A stretch of DNA of 64,000 nucleotides from Elusimicrobiota bacterium (GTDB lineage: Bacteria; Elusimicrobiota; Elusimicrobia; UBA1565; JACRDR01): contig JACQBA010000008.1 in assembly GCA_016194745.1 (NCBI GenBank), positions 1 through 64,000 on the forward strand, read 5' to 3'. The notes under the pieces were generated by a model, which did not search any database, was not told the origin of the DNA, and saw only the letters and a program-made list of their open reading frames with translations. This document shows positions 23,996 through 33,127 of this stretch, piece after piece. The translations under genes were made by a program, and so were the position numbers. Numbering within the stretch: position 1 is the stretch's first letter; each line of letters opens with the position of its first letter.

Positions 23996-25216
23996 TCAGT
24001 AGAGGCCGACGTCGAAGACGTGCTCGGTCGGCGCGGCTGGCGGCGCAGCGGGCGCGGCGGGCGCAGCATTCGCCGGCGGCGCGACGGGCGCCTTGGGGAA
24101 GCGCAGCACCTTCACGCGAACGGTGTCTCCGGGAGCCTTGGAGCGGATGACGCGCCAGAAGCGGCGCCGGGCGTCATCGTCCGCCTCGTCCTCGGAGGAA
24201 AGCGGAATCTCGTCCACCGAGACGATGACGTCCTTGACCTTGATGCCGCTCGACGACGCCGGGGTATCGGGCTGGATGTCCTCGATCTCGAGGCCCTGCG
24301 TCGTTTCTTCGGTCGTAAGGCCGATCCCCGCCAAGTGGCTGCGGGGGCCGGCGAGAAAACGCTTCATCATCGCCTTCACCTTGTAGCCCGGAATCGAGAA
24401 CCCCACGCCGACGTCGGCGGTGAGACCGGACGTGTTGACGCCGATGACGCGCCCCCGCTTGTTGATAAGGGGACCACCCGAGTTGCCGGGGTTGATCATA
24501 GCCTGCGTCTGGATCATGTCCCGGTTGTCGGGATCAACCTCGCGATGGATCCCGCTGATCATTCCGAAGACGACCGAATTGTTCAGGTCCGAATCGATCG
24601 GAGCGCCGACCGTCATCGCCCACTGGCCCACCTTGACGTCCTTGGCGTCGTCGATCCGAAGCGCGCGCAACCGGCGCTTCTTCGGAGCTTCGATCTTGAT
24701 CAGCGCCAGGTCCCCCCAGGCTTCGAAATGCACCATCTTGCCCTCGACCTGCGTCTTGTCGTCGAGGACGACGGCGAGACGCGACTTGAGCACGTACGCG
24801 GTCCGCCGCTTGCCGGTCTTGGGGTCCTTATACATGTACTTATCGTTGCGGCCGACAAGCTCGACCACATGCGCGTTGGTCACGATGAGGCCCTTGGCGG
24901 CGTCGACGATGAAGCCGGAGCCGTGAGTGCTCCCCTCTTCGCCCTCGTCGGGCGCGTCCTTGGAGGGCTTCTTGTCCGAGAGAGTGGCCGTGACGAGGAT
25001 CGCGACGACGCCCCGCTTCGCCTCGCCGGCGAGGCGGGTCTGCTCGCGCTCCAGGGCATCGAGATGGGGCGTGGGGCTGCGGCGCCCCGCGGTGAACTCG
25101 AGCGTCGCGCCGTGCGTCTCGTCCCAGACGCCCTGGATGACGCTCCCGAAATCGGTTGCGGCCCGCGCCGGCAGGGCGGCGATCGCGAAGGAAAGGAGGG
25201 CGGAGAGGAGTTTCAT
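23996..25216 (-). CDS. HtrA/DegP-like periplasmic serine protease
   Basis: 406 residues from the ATG at 25214-25216, which opens a signal peptide (MKLLSALLSFAIAALPARA). The trypsin-like triad is intact: H116 (IVTNAHVV), D169 (GDLALIKIE), S246 (INPGNSGGPL). One PDZ-like domain follows (LEIEDIQPDTPASSSGIKVKDVIVSVDEIPL), then an Ala/Pro-rich tail. HtrA proteases remove damaged envelope proteins. The insertion before the catalytic His and the long loop DKYMYKDPKTGKRRT are unlike DegP itself. A TATCGT 7 nt before the ATG may be its -10. Confidence 0.9.
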   Translation of the reverse strand: MKLLSALLSFAIAALPARAATDFGSVIQGVWDETHGATLEFTAGRRSPTPHLDALEREQTRLAGEAKRGVVAILVTATLSDKKPSKDAPDEGEEGSTHGSGFIVDAAKGLIVTNAHVVELVGRNDKYMYKDPKTGKRRTAYVLKSRLAVVLDDKTQVEGKMVHFEAWGDLALIKIEAPKKRRLRALRIDDAKDVKVGQWAMTVGAPIDSDLNNSVVFGMISGIHREVDPDNRDMIQTQAMINPGNSGGPLINKRGRVIGVNTSGLTADVGVGFSIPGYKVKAMMKRFLAGPRSHLAGIGLTTEETTQGLEIEDIQPDTPASSSGIKVKDVIVSVDEIPLSSEDEADDDARRRFWRVIRSKAPGDTVRVKVLRFPKAPVAPPANAAPAAPAAPPAAPTEHVFDVGLY

Positions 25217-25319
25217 GGAATCGACGATATCACAGAGGCGCGCGTTGGTTATGAGCCGAAGGGGTTGCCGGGACGCACGCAAGAGTCCTAGCGGGCGGAG
25301 GCTTAAAGTCCTAAGGCGA

Positions 25320-26687
25320 TCAGAGAAGTTCGCTGGCGAGCGCGGCGAGATGGGAACGGACGATCTTGTCGAATCGGACCGTCCCGAACAGGGGCTGGCC
25401 CTTGAAGCGGTCGACGAGGTTGGAAAGCCCGTTGGAGGAAGCGTCCAGATACGGGTTGTCGATCTGGTACGGATCGCCCGTCATCACGACCTTCGTCCCC
25501 TCTCCGGCGCGCGAAATGATCGTCTTGATCTCGTGCGGCGTGAGGTTCTGCGCGTCGTCGATGATGAAGTAGAGCCCCGGCAGCGAGCGGCCGCGCAGGA
25601 AGGACACCGCCTCGATCTCGATCTTCTCGGACTCGAGGATGTCCGTCGCCTTCGCCATCGTGTCCTCGGCCGAGTTCGGGCCGGAGGAGTCGCACAGGAA
25701 CTCGATGTTGTCGCGGATCGCCCCGATCCACGAGGAGAGCTTCTCTTCCTTGGAGCCGGGCAAGAACCCGATGTCGCGCCCAACGGGAACGACCGGGCGG
25801 GAGATGAGGAGCCGCCGGAACTCCCCCGTCTCGAAGACCTGTTCGAGGCCCGCGGCCAAGGACAGCATCGTCTTGCCCGAGCCCGGCACGCCGACGAGGC
25901 AAACCAGGCGCACCTCCGGATCGAGCAGCAGATCGAGGGCGAAGCGCTGGTGGACGTTCAAAGGCTTGATGCCCCACGGCTTGCGCTGGGAGAATTGGAG
26001 CGGCACGAGGCCCACGTTCGGCTTGTAGCGCGCCAGAGCGCTCTGGGACTTCCCTTCTCCGGCCTTGAGAATAACGAACTCGTTGGCGTAGAGGTCCGCG
26101 ACCTTGAGATCGGTGAGCTTATGCTCCTTATAGAACTTGTCGATGACGTCCTGGCCCACGGAAAGCTCGCGATGGCCCCGGTAGAGCTCGGTGATCGGAG
26201 CCTTCTCCCGCTCATAGTCCGCCGCCTCGATTCCCAGCACCTCCGCCTTGATGCGGAGGTTCATGTCCTTTGAGATAAGGACGACATGCTCGCCTTGCTG
26301 ATGGAGGAAAAGAGCGGTCGCGAGAATCTCGTTGTCCTTCGTGCCGTGGCTGCCGTTGAGCTTGATCGGGAGCTGCTCGGCCTTTCGATGCTCGATGACG
26401 AGCTGGCCGCCGTGGTCGAGCGCGATGCCCTGGGAGAGCTTTCCTTTTTCGCGCAGCCGGTTGAGCCAGCGCATGACCTGGCGGACGCTGTAGCCGCGGT
26501 CGTCGTTGAGTCGCTTGAACGAATCCAGCTCCTCGATGACGGTCAGCGGGAGGACGGTGCGGCTGTGCTCGAAGTGGAACAGGGCGCCGGGATCGTGGAT
26601 CAGGACGTTGGTGTCAAGAACGAAGGTTTTTTGGCCTTTCGTTGCGGGGGCTTGCGCCGGTTCGGTGGCGGGACGGACCGTAGGCAT
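25320..26687 (-). CDS. PIN-PhoH ATPase/ribonuclease (YlaK type)
   Basis: 455 residues. An N-terminal PIN nuclease domain has the acidic site D25 (VLDTNVLIHD), E52/E53 (VIEELDSFKR) and D118 (KDNEILATAL). A C-terminal PhoH P-loop ATPase has Walker A GVPGSGKT (266-273) and Walker B FIIDDAQNL. In the PhoH2/YlaK family the two act together as an ATP-driven RNA helicase/nuclease. The fusion is standard, and both active sites are intact. Confidence 0.93.
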   Translation of the reverse strand: MPTVRPATEPAQAPATKGQKTFVLDTNVLIHDPGALFHFEHSRTVLPLTVIEELDSFKRLNDDRGYSVRQVMRWLNRLREKGKLSQGIALDHGGQLVIEHRKAEQLPIKLNGSHGTKDNEILATALFLHQQGEHVVLISKDMNLRIKAEVLGIEAADYEREKAPITELYRGHRELSVGQDVIDKFYKEHKLTDLKVADLYANEFVILKAGEGKSQSALARYKPNVGLVPLQFSQRKPWGIKPLNVHQRFALDLLLDPEVRLVCLVGVPGSGKTMLSLAAGLEQVFETGEFRRLLISRPVVPVGRDIGFLPGSKEEKLSSWIGAIRDNIEFLCDSSGPNSAEDTMAKATDILESEKIEIEAVSFLRGRSLPGLYFIIDDAQNLTPHEIKTIISRAGEGTKVVMTGDPYQIDNPYLDASSNGLSNLVDRFKGQPLFGTVRFDKIVRSHLAALASELL

Positions 26688-26727
26688 GTTCTAGCTTAAG
26701 CGATTGAATCATATACGACGGGAGCGG

Positions 26728-27942
26728 TCAAGGAGGCGAGACAGGGCCGAGCGGCGAGCGCGCGACGTACGGATGGGAGAGCCGGTTCTTTACCCACGCG
26801 TAATATCCGAAGAGGTCGGGATAGTTGTAGATTTCCTTGTAGTGCGCCTTGGCCTGCGCGGCGTGACCGAGAGCGTCCTCGACCTCCCCCCAGCGCATGC
26901 GCGCCCACAGCGCCCAGCGGTTCGGCGCGGCCTTGTTGGCGCCGACCATCCCGGCGGCCGTCTCGAACTCCTTGGCGGCTTGGACGAGGTCGTTCTTCGC
27001 GAACGCGATCGTGCCGTAGAAAAGGTGCATCCGCGGGAGATCGATCTCCAAGAAGTTGGGCGACTTGGTGATGATCCTCCGGACATACTCGTCGGTAAGG
27101 TGTCGGCAGGCCTCGTGCTCGCCCGCCTCGTAGAGGCTGACTTGTTCGATCTGCGCGAAGATGGGGCTGTCGGGATAATCCTTCCTCACCTCGCGGATCA
27201 TCTTGACCGCCCGCGCGGGGTCGCGAAAGCCGTAGGGATCCTCGAGGCTCATCTCGATCAGGAGAAGGCGCGCCGCCATATGGACGAAGCGGCCCTTCTC
27301 CGCCGCGAACTGGATGTGCTCGATCCCCTTCTGCCGATTGCCTCCGAGCAGAAGCCGCCCGAGCGACTTGACCATGCGCGGGAAGACGTCCGAGTAGTAT
27401 TCCCACATCCCGATGCCGAGGTAGACGTCGGCGAGATTGGGGTCCGCCTTCTGCGCGTCGCGCGTCGCCTTAATGGCGCGGCGGCCGTCGAGGACCGCGC
27501 GGAACCAGCGGTGATGGACGAGGGAAAGGCGCGACCGGAGCCCGTAGGAGCCGCCGAGGGCCAAGAGCGCGTACGCGTCGCGCGGGTGCTTCTTGATCCA
27601 TGCGCTCGACTTCTGGATCGACGTCTCGACGTCCTTTTCGAACGCCGCCTCCATCGCGGGATCGTTCCGGCCCGAGCCGTAGACGAATCTGACCCAGCTC
27701 GCCGCGGCAGGGCCGTAGAAGGCGAACGGCTGCTCCGGGTCCTCCGCGAGGATCTTCTGAAACTCGCGGCCGGCTCCCTCGAAATCCATCGAGTAAATGC
27801 GGACGATGCCGGTCTGCGCCGCCGCCGCGATCGTCGGGGAGAGTCCGGCCGTCGCGGCGGAAGGGCTCGCGGCCTGAGCCTCGGTCGCGTGAGAGGACGC
27901 GGGCGCGCAGCACGCGAGGCAGGCCATCAAGAGCTTGATCAC
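26728..27942 (-). CDS. Secreted TPR-like repeat protein
   Basis: 404 residues beginning with a GTG and a signal peptide containing clustered cysteines (MACLACCAPASSHA). The rest is helical with TPR-like pairs (IVRIYSMDFEGAGREFQKIL, ADVYLGIGMWEYYSDVFPRM, MHLFYGTIAFAKNDLVQAAK). It probably is a periplasmic interaction scaffold or lipoprotein. TAAGCT 6 nt before the GTG may be its -10; the gene is divergent from the cupin gene. Confidence 0.75.
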   Translation of the reverse strand: MIKLLMACLACCAPASSHATEAQAASPSAATAGLSPTIAAAAQTGIVRIYSMDFEGAGREFQKILAEDPEQPFAFYGPAAASWVRFVYGSGRNDPAMEAAFEKDVETSIQKSSAWIKKHPRDAYALLALGGSYGLRSRLSLVHHRWFRAVLDGRRAIKATRDAQKADPNLADVYLGIGMWEYYSDVFPRMVKSLGRLLLGGNRQKGIEHIQFAAEKGRFVHMAARLLLIEMSLEDPYGFRDPARAVKMIREVRKDYPDSPIFAQIEQVSLYEAGEHEACRHLTDEYVRRIITKSPNFLEIDLPRMHLFYGTIAFAKNDLVQAAKEFETAAGMVGANKAAPNRWALWARMRWGEVEDALGHAAQAKAHYKEIYNYPDLFGYYAWVKNRLSHPYVARSPLGPVSPP

Positions 27943-28006
27943 GGGTGTAGCTTAGCTCCTGTTAGAGAAAATTTCAACTCCGCTCAAGGTGCTATAATCG
28001 GCCCCC

Positions 28007-28507
28007 ATGAGGCCTACGGCAAGGGAGATCGTCTCTCGGCTCAAACTCAAGCCCCACCCGGAAGGCGGCTTCTATAGGGAAACGTACCGCGCCAAGGGCG
28101 TCATCCCGAAAGCGGCTCTCGGCGCGGGCTTCGGCGGCGAGCGGGCGCATTCGACCGCGATCTACTGCCTCTTTCCGAAGGGCGCGGTCTCCCGATTCCA
28201 CCGCATCCGCTCGGATGAGCTTTGGCATTTCTACATCGGAGGGCCGCTGACGATCGTGGAACTCCGCCGCTCGGGTCCCCCCAAGAAGACCGTCCTCGGC
28301 CCGGACCTGAAGGCGGGACAGAGGCCGCAGCACGCCGTTCCCGCCGGAGTGTGGTTCGGCGCCTATCCGAACGACGGAACGCCCTATTGCCTCGCGGGCT
28401 GTACCGTCGCGCCGGGGTTCGACTTCTCGGAGTTCGAATTGGGAAGCCGACGCGAGCTTCTGCGCGTGTTTCCGCGGGCGCGGCGCGAGGTCTTGCGCCT
28501 GACCTGA
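28007..28507 (+). CDS. Cupin superfamily protein (DUF985 type)
   Basis: 166 residues of the cupin_5 (DUF985) family: LKLKPHPEGGFYRETYRA at the start, HSTAIYCLFPKGAVSRFHRIRSDELWHFYIG in the first cupin motif, and GVWFGAYPNDGTPYCLAGCTVAPGFDFSEFEL in the second. The His and Glu residues are as expected for a metal site. Related proteins act on or bind small acidic molecules or sugars; no specific reaction can be claimed. The extended -10 TGCTATAAT (to 27998) ends 8 nt before the ATG. Confidence 0.9.
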   Translation: MRPTAREIVSRLKLKPHPEGGFYRETYRAKGVIPKAALGAGFGGERAHSTAIYCLFPKGAVSRFHRIRSDELWHFYIGGPLTIVELRRSGPPKKTVLGPDLKAGQRPQHAVPAGVWFGAYPNDGTPYCLAGCTVAPGFDFSEFELGSRRELLRVFPRARREVLRLT

Positions 28508-28527
28508 ATTGCTAGAATGAGCCTACC

Positions 28528-29637
28528 ATGACCACCGAAGCGCTTTCCATCTCGGCCGAGATTCCCGAGGCCATCCGCATCTTCCAAGAGCTGACCGTCG
28601 TCCCGACCGCGCCGTTCTACGAGGCCTCCGTCACCGAAAGGGCCCTCTCGTGGCTCCGCAAGAACCTCGGACGCTCCGTCCGCGTGTCGACGCATCGCGG
28701 CGGAGTCCTCGTGCGCTACGTCGGCGCCGGCAAAGCCCCCGCGCTGGCGCTGGCGGCGCACCTGGATCATCCGGGCTTTCACTTGAGCGCCGTGACCGCC
28801 AAAGGCGCGAAGGCGTCGCTGCAGGGCGGGCTTCGTCCCGAGCTTCTGCCTGGGGCGGCCATCGAGGCCTTCGCCGCAAGGCCCGCGGACAACAGGCCGG
28901 CGGCCAGCGGCGTGCTCGGCCGGCCGGTCGGAGACGTCTACCCGGTGACGTGGACTCAGGCGCCCGCGCTCAAGACGAAGCCGGTCTTCGCGATCCTCTC
29001 GCTGACTCCGTGCACGGTCGCCGACGGCTGGTGCCAATCCCGCTCCATCGACGATCTGATGGGAGTCGCCATCTCGCTCGAGACCCTACGGCGCGTCGCA
29101 GCTCAACAGCTCAAGACGAACGTGACCGTGCTGCTCCACCGCGCGGAAGAGGTCGGCTTCATCGGCGCGCTCGAGCTCATCCGCGCGCGACAGATAAGCC
29201 CCGACGATTCCATCCTCTCCATCGAGACGTCCAAGGCGCTGCCCGACGCGGTGCCCGGCCAAGGCCCGGTGATCCGCACGGGGGACAAGTCGTGCGCCTT
29301 CGACGCGAACCTCCTGGCATTGCTCGACGCCTCCGCCGACCGTCTCCGGCAGAAGGGCGCGAGCGTGCAGCGCACCCGTCTCACCGGCGGCAGCTGCGAG
29401 GGCACGGCGTACCTCGCGTTCGGCTACGAGGCAGCCGGCGTCGCCATCCCCTTGGTCAATTACCACAACGGCGGCGACGGAAAAGTCGAGCCGGAGATGG
29501 TCCGCCTCAGCGACGCGGAGGGCGCGGTCCAGCTGCTCGTCGACGCGGCGAGGGCTTTCCCCGAGGCGACGCTGCGCGGGCGCATCCACGCCCGGCTCGT
29601 CGACCGTCACAAGAAGCTGGCGCCGCTACTGCGCTGA
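28528..29637 (+). CDS. M42/M20-type metallopeptidase
   Basis: 369 residues. Metal-ligand motifs in order: AAHLDHPGF (H and D), SIDDLMGVAISLE (bridging Asp), HRAEEVGFIGAL (EE with catalytic Glu) and NYHNGGDGKVEPE near the C-terminus, as in dinuclear zinc aminopeptidases of family M42. Position and spacing of these motifs fit M42-like glutamyl/leucyl aminopeptidases, although the protein is divergent. GAATTGCTAGAAT (28506-28518) ends 9 nt before the ATG, so it is likely leaderless. It overlaps the convergent dus gene by 12 nt. Confidence 0.85.
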   Translation: MTTEALSISAEIPEAIRIFQELTVVPTAPFYEASVTERALSWLRKNLGRSVRVSTHRGGVLVRYVGAGKAPALALAAHLDHPGFHLSAVTAKGAKASLQGGLRPELLPGAAIEAFAARPADNRPAASGVLGRPVGDVYPVTWTQAPALKTKPVFAILSLTPCTVADGWCQSRSIDDLMGVAISLETLRRVAAQQLKTNVTVLLHRAEEVGFIGALELIRARQISPDDSILSIETSKALPDAVPGQGPVIRTGDKSCAFDANLLALLDASADRLRQKGASVQRTRLTGGSCEGTAYLAFGYEAAGVAIPLVNYHNGGDGKVEPEMVRLSDAEGAVQLLVDAARAFPEATLRGRIHARLVDRHKKLAPLLR

Positions 29638-30630
29638 CGCCACGGCGGCGTCGGCCGCGGAGGGGGCGCAGTTGCCCGGAAAGTTCTCGATCAACTCCCG
29701 CATCGCGTCCGTCGACTCGGCGCGGCAGATGCGAGCGCGGAATTCGGCGGCACCGGGGATTCCGCTCATGTACCAGCAGCCGATGCGGCGCATCCTGAGA
29801 AGGGCGAGGCGCTCGCCCTCGTGCTCGATCTCGAGCTCCATGTGGCGCAAAAGCGTGCGCCGGCGCTCCTCGCAGGTCGGCTCGTAGGCCGATCCTTCCG
29901 AGATCGCCCGGTAGATCCACGGGTTTCCGAGCCCGCCTCGGCCGATCATGACCGCGTCGCAGCCGCTCGTCTCGCGCAGCCGCCGGGCGTCCGCGGCGGA
30001 ACGGACGTCCCCGTTGCCGATCACGGGGATTCCAACAGCCGCCTTCACGCGGCCGATCGCGCTGTAATCCGCCTTTCCGGAGTACTGCTGCGCGCGCGTG
30101 CGCCCGTGCACGGCGACGGCGGAGATGCCGGAGTCCTCCGCCCGCCGCGCGATATCCGCCGCCTCGGCGCCGCTCGAATCCTCGTAGCCGAGACGCATCT
30201 TGGCGGTGACGGGGATGCGCTTGACGCTGCCCACGATCGCGCGAAAAATCGCTTCGGCCTTTTCCGGCTGGCGCAGGAGCGCCGACCCGGCGCCATCCCC
30301 GCCCCCCGTGATCTTGGGGACAGGACAGCCGAGGTTGATGTCGAGAAGATCGAATCCCATCTCCTCGATCATCGCGGCCGCCTCCCCCATCGCGCCGGGA
30401 TCGCAGCCGACGAGCTGCGCGCCGAGAGGGCGGTCCTCGGGAACGGTCTTCATCAGCCCCAAGGTCTTCTCGTTCTTTTGGAGCAGCGCGTGCGCCGACA
30501 CCATCTCTAGGAACGCGAACTCCATCCCCTTCTCCCGAGCGATGAGCCGGAACGCGAGATCGGAGCACGCCGCCATGGGAGACTGGATGACTCCCGAGGA
30601 GAGGGTTAGGGTTTTCAGAATTAGCGCCAT
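29626..30630 (-). CDS. dus: tRNA-dihydrouridine synthase
   Basis: 334 residues from the ATG at 30628-30630. Family features: N-terminal SPMAACSDLAFRLIAREKG, DINLGCPVPKI with the catalytic cysteine (C102), TAKMRLGYED, AVHGRTRAQQYSG and VIGNGDVRSAADARR, then DAVMIGRGGLGNPWIY. It is an FMN enzyme that reduces specific uridines of tRNA. The closest style is DusB. An imperfect inverted repeat starts 4 nt upstream of the ATG and may hold its promoter. Confidence 0.94.
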   Translation of the reverse strand: MALILKTLTLSSGVIQSPMAACSDLAFRLIAREKGMEFAFLEMVSAHALLQKNEKTLGLMKTVPEDRPLGAQLVGCDPGAMGEAAAMIEEMGFDLLDINLGCPVPKITGGGDGAGSALLRQPEKAEAIFRAIVGSVKRIPVTAKMRLGYEDSSGAEAADIARRAEDSGISAVAVHGRTRAQQYSGKADYSAIGRVKAAVGIPVIGNGDVRSAADARRLRETSGCDAVMIGRGGLGNPWIYRAISEGSAYEPTCEERRRTLLRHMELEIEHEGERLALLRMRRIGCWYMSGIPGAAEFRARICRAESTDAMRELIENFPGNCAPSAADAAVASAQ

Positions 30631-30633
30631 GGA

Positions 30634-30726
30634 AGTGCTCGGTGCTGGGTGCTGAGTGCTGAGAAACGGCAAGGGGCCTTCATGTAGGCGCCGTTCCTCG
30701 GCACTCAGCTCTCAGGACTCAGCACT
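30634..30726. repeat. Large imperfect inverted repeat built of 7-bp units
   Basis: The arms 30634-30670 and 30690-30726 are 37 bp each and match (as reverse complements) at 30 positions, with a 19-nt loop. Each arm holds about four copies of a 7-mer (GTGCTGA and variants; TCAGCAC in the other arm), followed by AACGGC/GCCGTT next to the loop. It lies between the divergent dus and pilT genes. It looks like a dispersed REP- or MITE-like unit, but no second copy is present in this window. Confidence 0.75.
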
Positions 30727-30745
30727 ACATTATACACTGCCGCAC

Positions 30746-30774
30746 TTGAAAAATTCCGTTTCCCGGGCTAGGCT
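30746..30774 (+). promoter_or_regulatory. pilT promoter, leaderless
   Basis: -35 TTGAAA (30746-30751), 17-bp spacer, -10 TAGGCT (30769-30774), and then only 6 nt to the GTG start at 30781. Transcription should begin at or next to the start codon. Confidence 0.55.
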
Positions 30775-30780
30775 TAACGC

Positions 30781-31839
30781 GTGGCGGGAAACCTCGGCGC
30801 GCTGCTCACCGAAATCGTCAATCGCGGAGCGTCGGACCTCCATTTGGTCCACGGCAGCCCGCCGTGCATCCGACACGCGACGGCGATCCAGCCGCTGGGC
30901 CAAACGAACGTCGACTCCTCCACGATCCTCGGATTGGTGACGCCGTTCTTGATGGAGCATCAGCTTAAGGAATTCCAGGTCAACGGCCGCCTCAACGTCT
31001 CCTTCACTCTCTCGAACGTGGGCCGCTTCCGCATGAACCTCTGCAAGGCCCAAGGAACGATCTCGGCCTCCATCCGCGCCATCACGAGCAAGATGTATCC
31101 GCTCAGTTCGCTCGGCCTGCCCAACATCGTCGCGCAGCTGACCGAGAAGACGCGGGGAATCATCTTCGTGACCGGCGCCACGGGCTCCGGCAAGAGCACC
31201 ACCATGGCCGCCATGATCGATCACATCAACCGGTCCGGGCGACCCGGCAAGGTCATCACGATCGAGGACCCGATCGAAGTGCTGTTCAAACCCGAGAAGT
31301 GCATCTTCGTCCAACGCGAGGTCGGCACCGACGTCCCGACCTTCGAGCTCGGCATTCAGGACTCCCTCCGGCAGGACCCCGACATCCTCGTCGTCGGCGA
31401 GATGCGCACCGCCGACTCGATGCGCGGCGCGCTGACGGCGGCCGAAACGGGGCATCTGGTCATCACCACGCTTCACACGCCCGATGCCGCCAAGACGGCG
31501 CAGCGCGTGACGAGCGCGATGGCGCAGGAGGACCAAGAGATCATCCGCGACCAGCTGTGCAATTCGCTCGAGGCGGTGATCTCCCAGGAACTCCTGCCTA
31601 GGTCCGACGGCAAGGGGATGGTCCTGAGCGTCGAGATCCTTCTGGCCACACCGGCGGTGCGGCGATTGATCAAGGAAGGAAAACTGGAAGCGATCTACGA
31701 CATCCTGCAAACGGGCACGGCGCAGGGAATGATCTCGAAGGACGCGTCAATAAAAGCGCTGTACCAACGCAAAGCGATCACGCGGGAAACCGCGCTGGCG
31801 CACATGCGCAACCCGGAACTCCTCGGCCCCGGGGCCTGA
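30781..31839 (+). CDS. PilT-family retraction ATPase
   Basis: 352 residues from a GTG. PilT hallmarks: SDLHLVHGSPPCIRH at the N-terminus, Walker A GATGSGKST, ITIEDPIEVLF, Walker B region DILVVGEMR, AAETGHLVITTLHTPDAAKT. It hydrolyses ATP to depolymerise type IV pili, powering twitching. In the usual GEMRD motif the Asp is replaced by Thr (GEMRTADSM), and the C-terminal AIRNLIRE-like signature is not evident, so it may be a PilT/PilU paralogue. It is separated from the PilB-like gene by 11 kb. Confidence 0.92.
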   Translation: MAGNLGALLTEIVNRGASDLHLVHGSPPCIRHATAIQPLGQTNVDSSTILGLVTPFLMEHQLKEFQVNGRLNVSFTLSNVGRFRMNLCKAQGTISASIRAITSKMYPLSSLGLPNIVAQLTEKTRGIIFVTGATGSGKSTTMAAMIDHINRSGRPGKVITIEDPIEVLFKPEKCIFVQREVGTDVPTFELGIQDSLRQDPDILVVGEMRTADSMRGALTAAETGHLVITTLHTPDAAKTAQRVTSAMAQEDQEIIRDQLCNSLEAVISQELLPRSDGKGMVLSVEILLATPAVRRLIKEGKLEAIYDILQTGTAQGMISKDASIKALYQRKAITRETALAHMRNPELLGPGA

Positions 31840-31855
31840 CGGATGAGGGACGGAC

Positions 31856-32059
31856 TTAGCGCTTGCGGACGTTCGTCGCGCGAGGCCCCTTGTCCGACTG
31901 CTCCACGTCGTATTCGACGGCCTGGTTCTCGCTGAGAGACTTGAAGCCTTCGCCCTGGATCGCGCTGAAATGAACGAAAAGGTCCTTGGAACCGTCGTCG
32001 GGCGTGATGAACCCGTAACCCTTCTCGTCATTGAACCACTTCACTTTTCCCGTAGGCAT
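31856..32059 (-). CDS. Cold-shock protein (CspA family)
   Basis: 67 residues from the ATG at 32057-32059, with AAGGAGAAGG upstream. The RNA-binding motifs [10 protein letters not shown] and [10 protein letters not shown] are intact, and the length is standard for a single cold-shock domain. It binds single-stranded nucleic acid and melts RNA structure. It converges with pilT, ending 17 nt from it. Confidence 0.96.
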   Translation of the reverse strand: MPTGKVKWFNDEKGYGFITPDDGSKDLFVHFSAIQGEGFKSLSENQAVEYDVEQSDKGPRATNVRKR

Positions 32060-32176
32060 TTTCCCCTTCTCCTTATATCCGGCTCTCGGCGTGACTCCTC
32101 GAGCCGTAGAGCGATTTCTGGCGCTACTATAGCAATTCGCGCCAAAATTGCAAAGCAAAAATCATGTATCGCGCTT

Positions 32177-33055
32177 ATGACGATTTTAACGTCCGCCGCG
32201 CTGCTTCCCGGCCTCGCGAACGCCGAGATCGTGGACTGCCCGAAAGGCAGCGAACTCGCCCAGACGGACGACGAGCGCCGGCCGTGGGTCTGCGTCACCA
32301 CCTCCAAGAGCCGCGACACGGGACTTTCGACCGAGAAATGCCCCAAGGAAACGACCAAGGTCATCACGACCAATACGTACGGTCCGTTCCGGTGCGCCCT
32401 GGACGGCATCGACCCCTCTCCTCCCGGCACGATGCGCTTTACGACGAACCGCGCGCCGGGTCGATCGGGTCCGGTGGCGGAGCCGGGTTCGGGCAACATC
32501 CCTCATCGCGGTCCTCCCCGCCCCCCCAAGAAGCGCGCTCCGCCAAAGCCCCCTCCGAAGGGAGACTTCCCTCCGATCGAACGCGGCCGCCGCATCGAGA
32601 AGCGCGCCCCCGATCCCGGAGCCTTGCCGCCCGGAGAGAAGGATTACTTCACGTTCCACGCCCCGGGCCGCGTCCGGTTCGATCTTCCCAAGAAGTGGCA
32701 GATCGTCGATCGCTGGACGGCGTCGCCCCCGACCGTGTCGGCCTTGGTGGACCTGCCGAGAGACGGCCGGCAGATCATAGTCCGCGTCACCTTCTGCCGC
32801 AAGGATCCGAAGGATTGCCAGGAGTACGACACCGCCGTATATACGGAATCGAAGGCGACGCCCCCCCGTAGGGAGAGCCGCGCGTCGTTCGACGGCGCGG
32901 CGGCGCGCGTCTTCGCCGTCCCGGGAGAGAGCCGCATCGCCTACGTCAAGGTTCCCGACGGCTACTTCATGCTCTCCTACGCGGCCACCGCGGAACTCTA
33001 CACCCGCTACAGTCCCGTCTTCGAGCGCCTGCTCAGGTCATTCAAAACCAAATAG
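32177..33055 (+). CDS. Secreted proline-rich hypothetical protein
   Basis: 292 residues from the ATG at 32177, which opens a short signal peptide (MTILTSAALLPGLANA-E). An N-terminal segment with cysteines (IVDCPKGSEL, WVCVTTSK, EKCPKET, FRCALDG) is followed by a Pro/Arg-rich linker and a C-terminal domain (FHAPGRVRFDLPKKWQIVDR to FERLLRSFKTK) that looks like the beta-alpha PsbP/Mog1-like fold. No function is recognised. It is divergent from the cold-shock gene. Confidence 0.7.
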   Translation: MTILTSAALLPGLANAEIVDCPKGSELAQTDDERRPWVCVTTSKSRDTGLSTEKCPKETTKVITTNTYGPFRCALDGIDPSPPGTMRFTTNRAPGRSGPVAEPGSGNIPHRGPPRPPKKRAPPKPPPKGDFPPIERGRRIEKRAPDPGALPPGEKDYFTFHAPGRVRFDLPKKWQIVDRWTASPPTVSALVDLPRDGRQIIVRVTFCRKDPKDCQEYDTAVYTESKATPPRRESRASFDGAAARVFAVPGESRIAYVKVPDGYFMLSYAATAELYTRYSPVFERLLRSFKTK

Positions 33056-33075
33056 CGTTTCCCACCGAAAAGCAT

Positions 33076-33103
33076 CGGCCCCCGCCCGGGGGAGCGGGGG
33101 CCG
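33076..33103. terminator. GC-rich hairpin between convergent genes
   Basis: CGGCCCCCGC (33076-33085) pairs with GCGGGGGCCG (33094-33103) around an 8-nt loop. There is no T run, so it may be a transcription barrier rather than a classical intrinsic terminator. It separates the proline-rich protein gene from the YtxH gene. Confidence 0.6.
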
Positions 33104-33127
33104 TCGCGGACGATGCGGCTGCGGCTG

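Noticed and set aside
30656..30940. Plus-strand frame through the heptamer inverted repeat into pilT
   Set aside because: It overlaps the well-supported pilT gene in another frame and has no ribosome-binding site.
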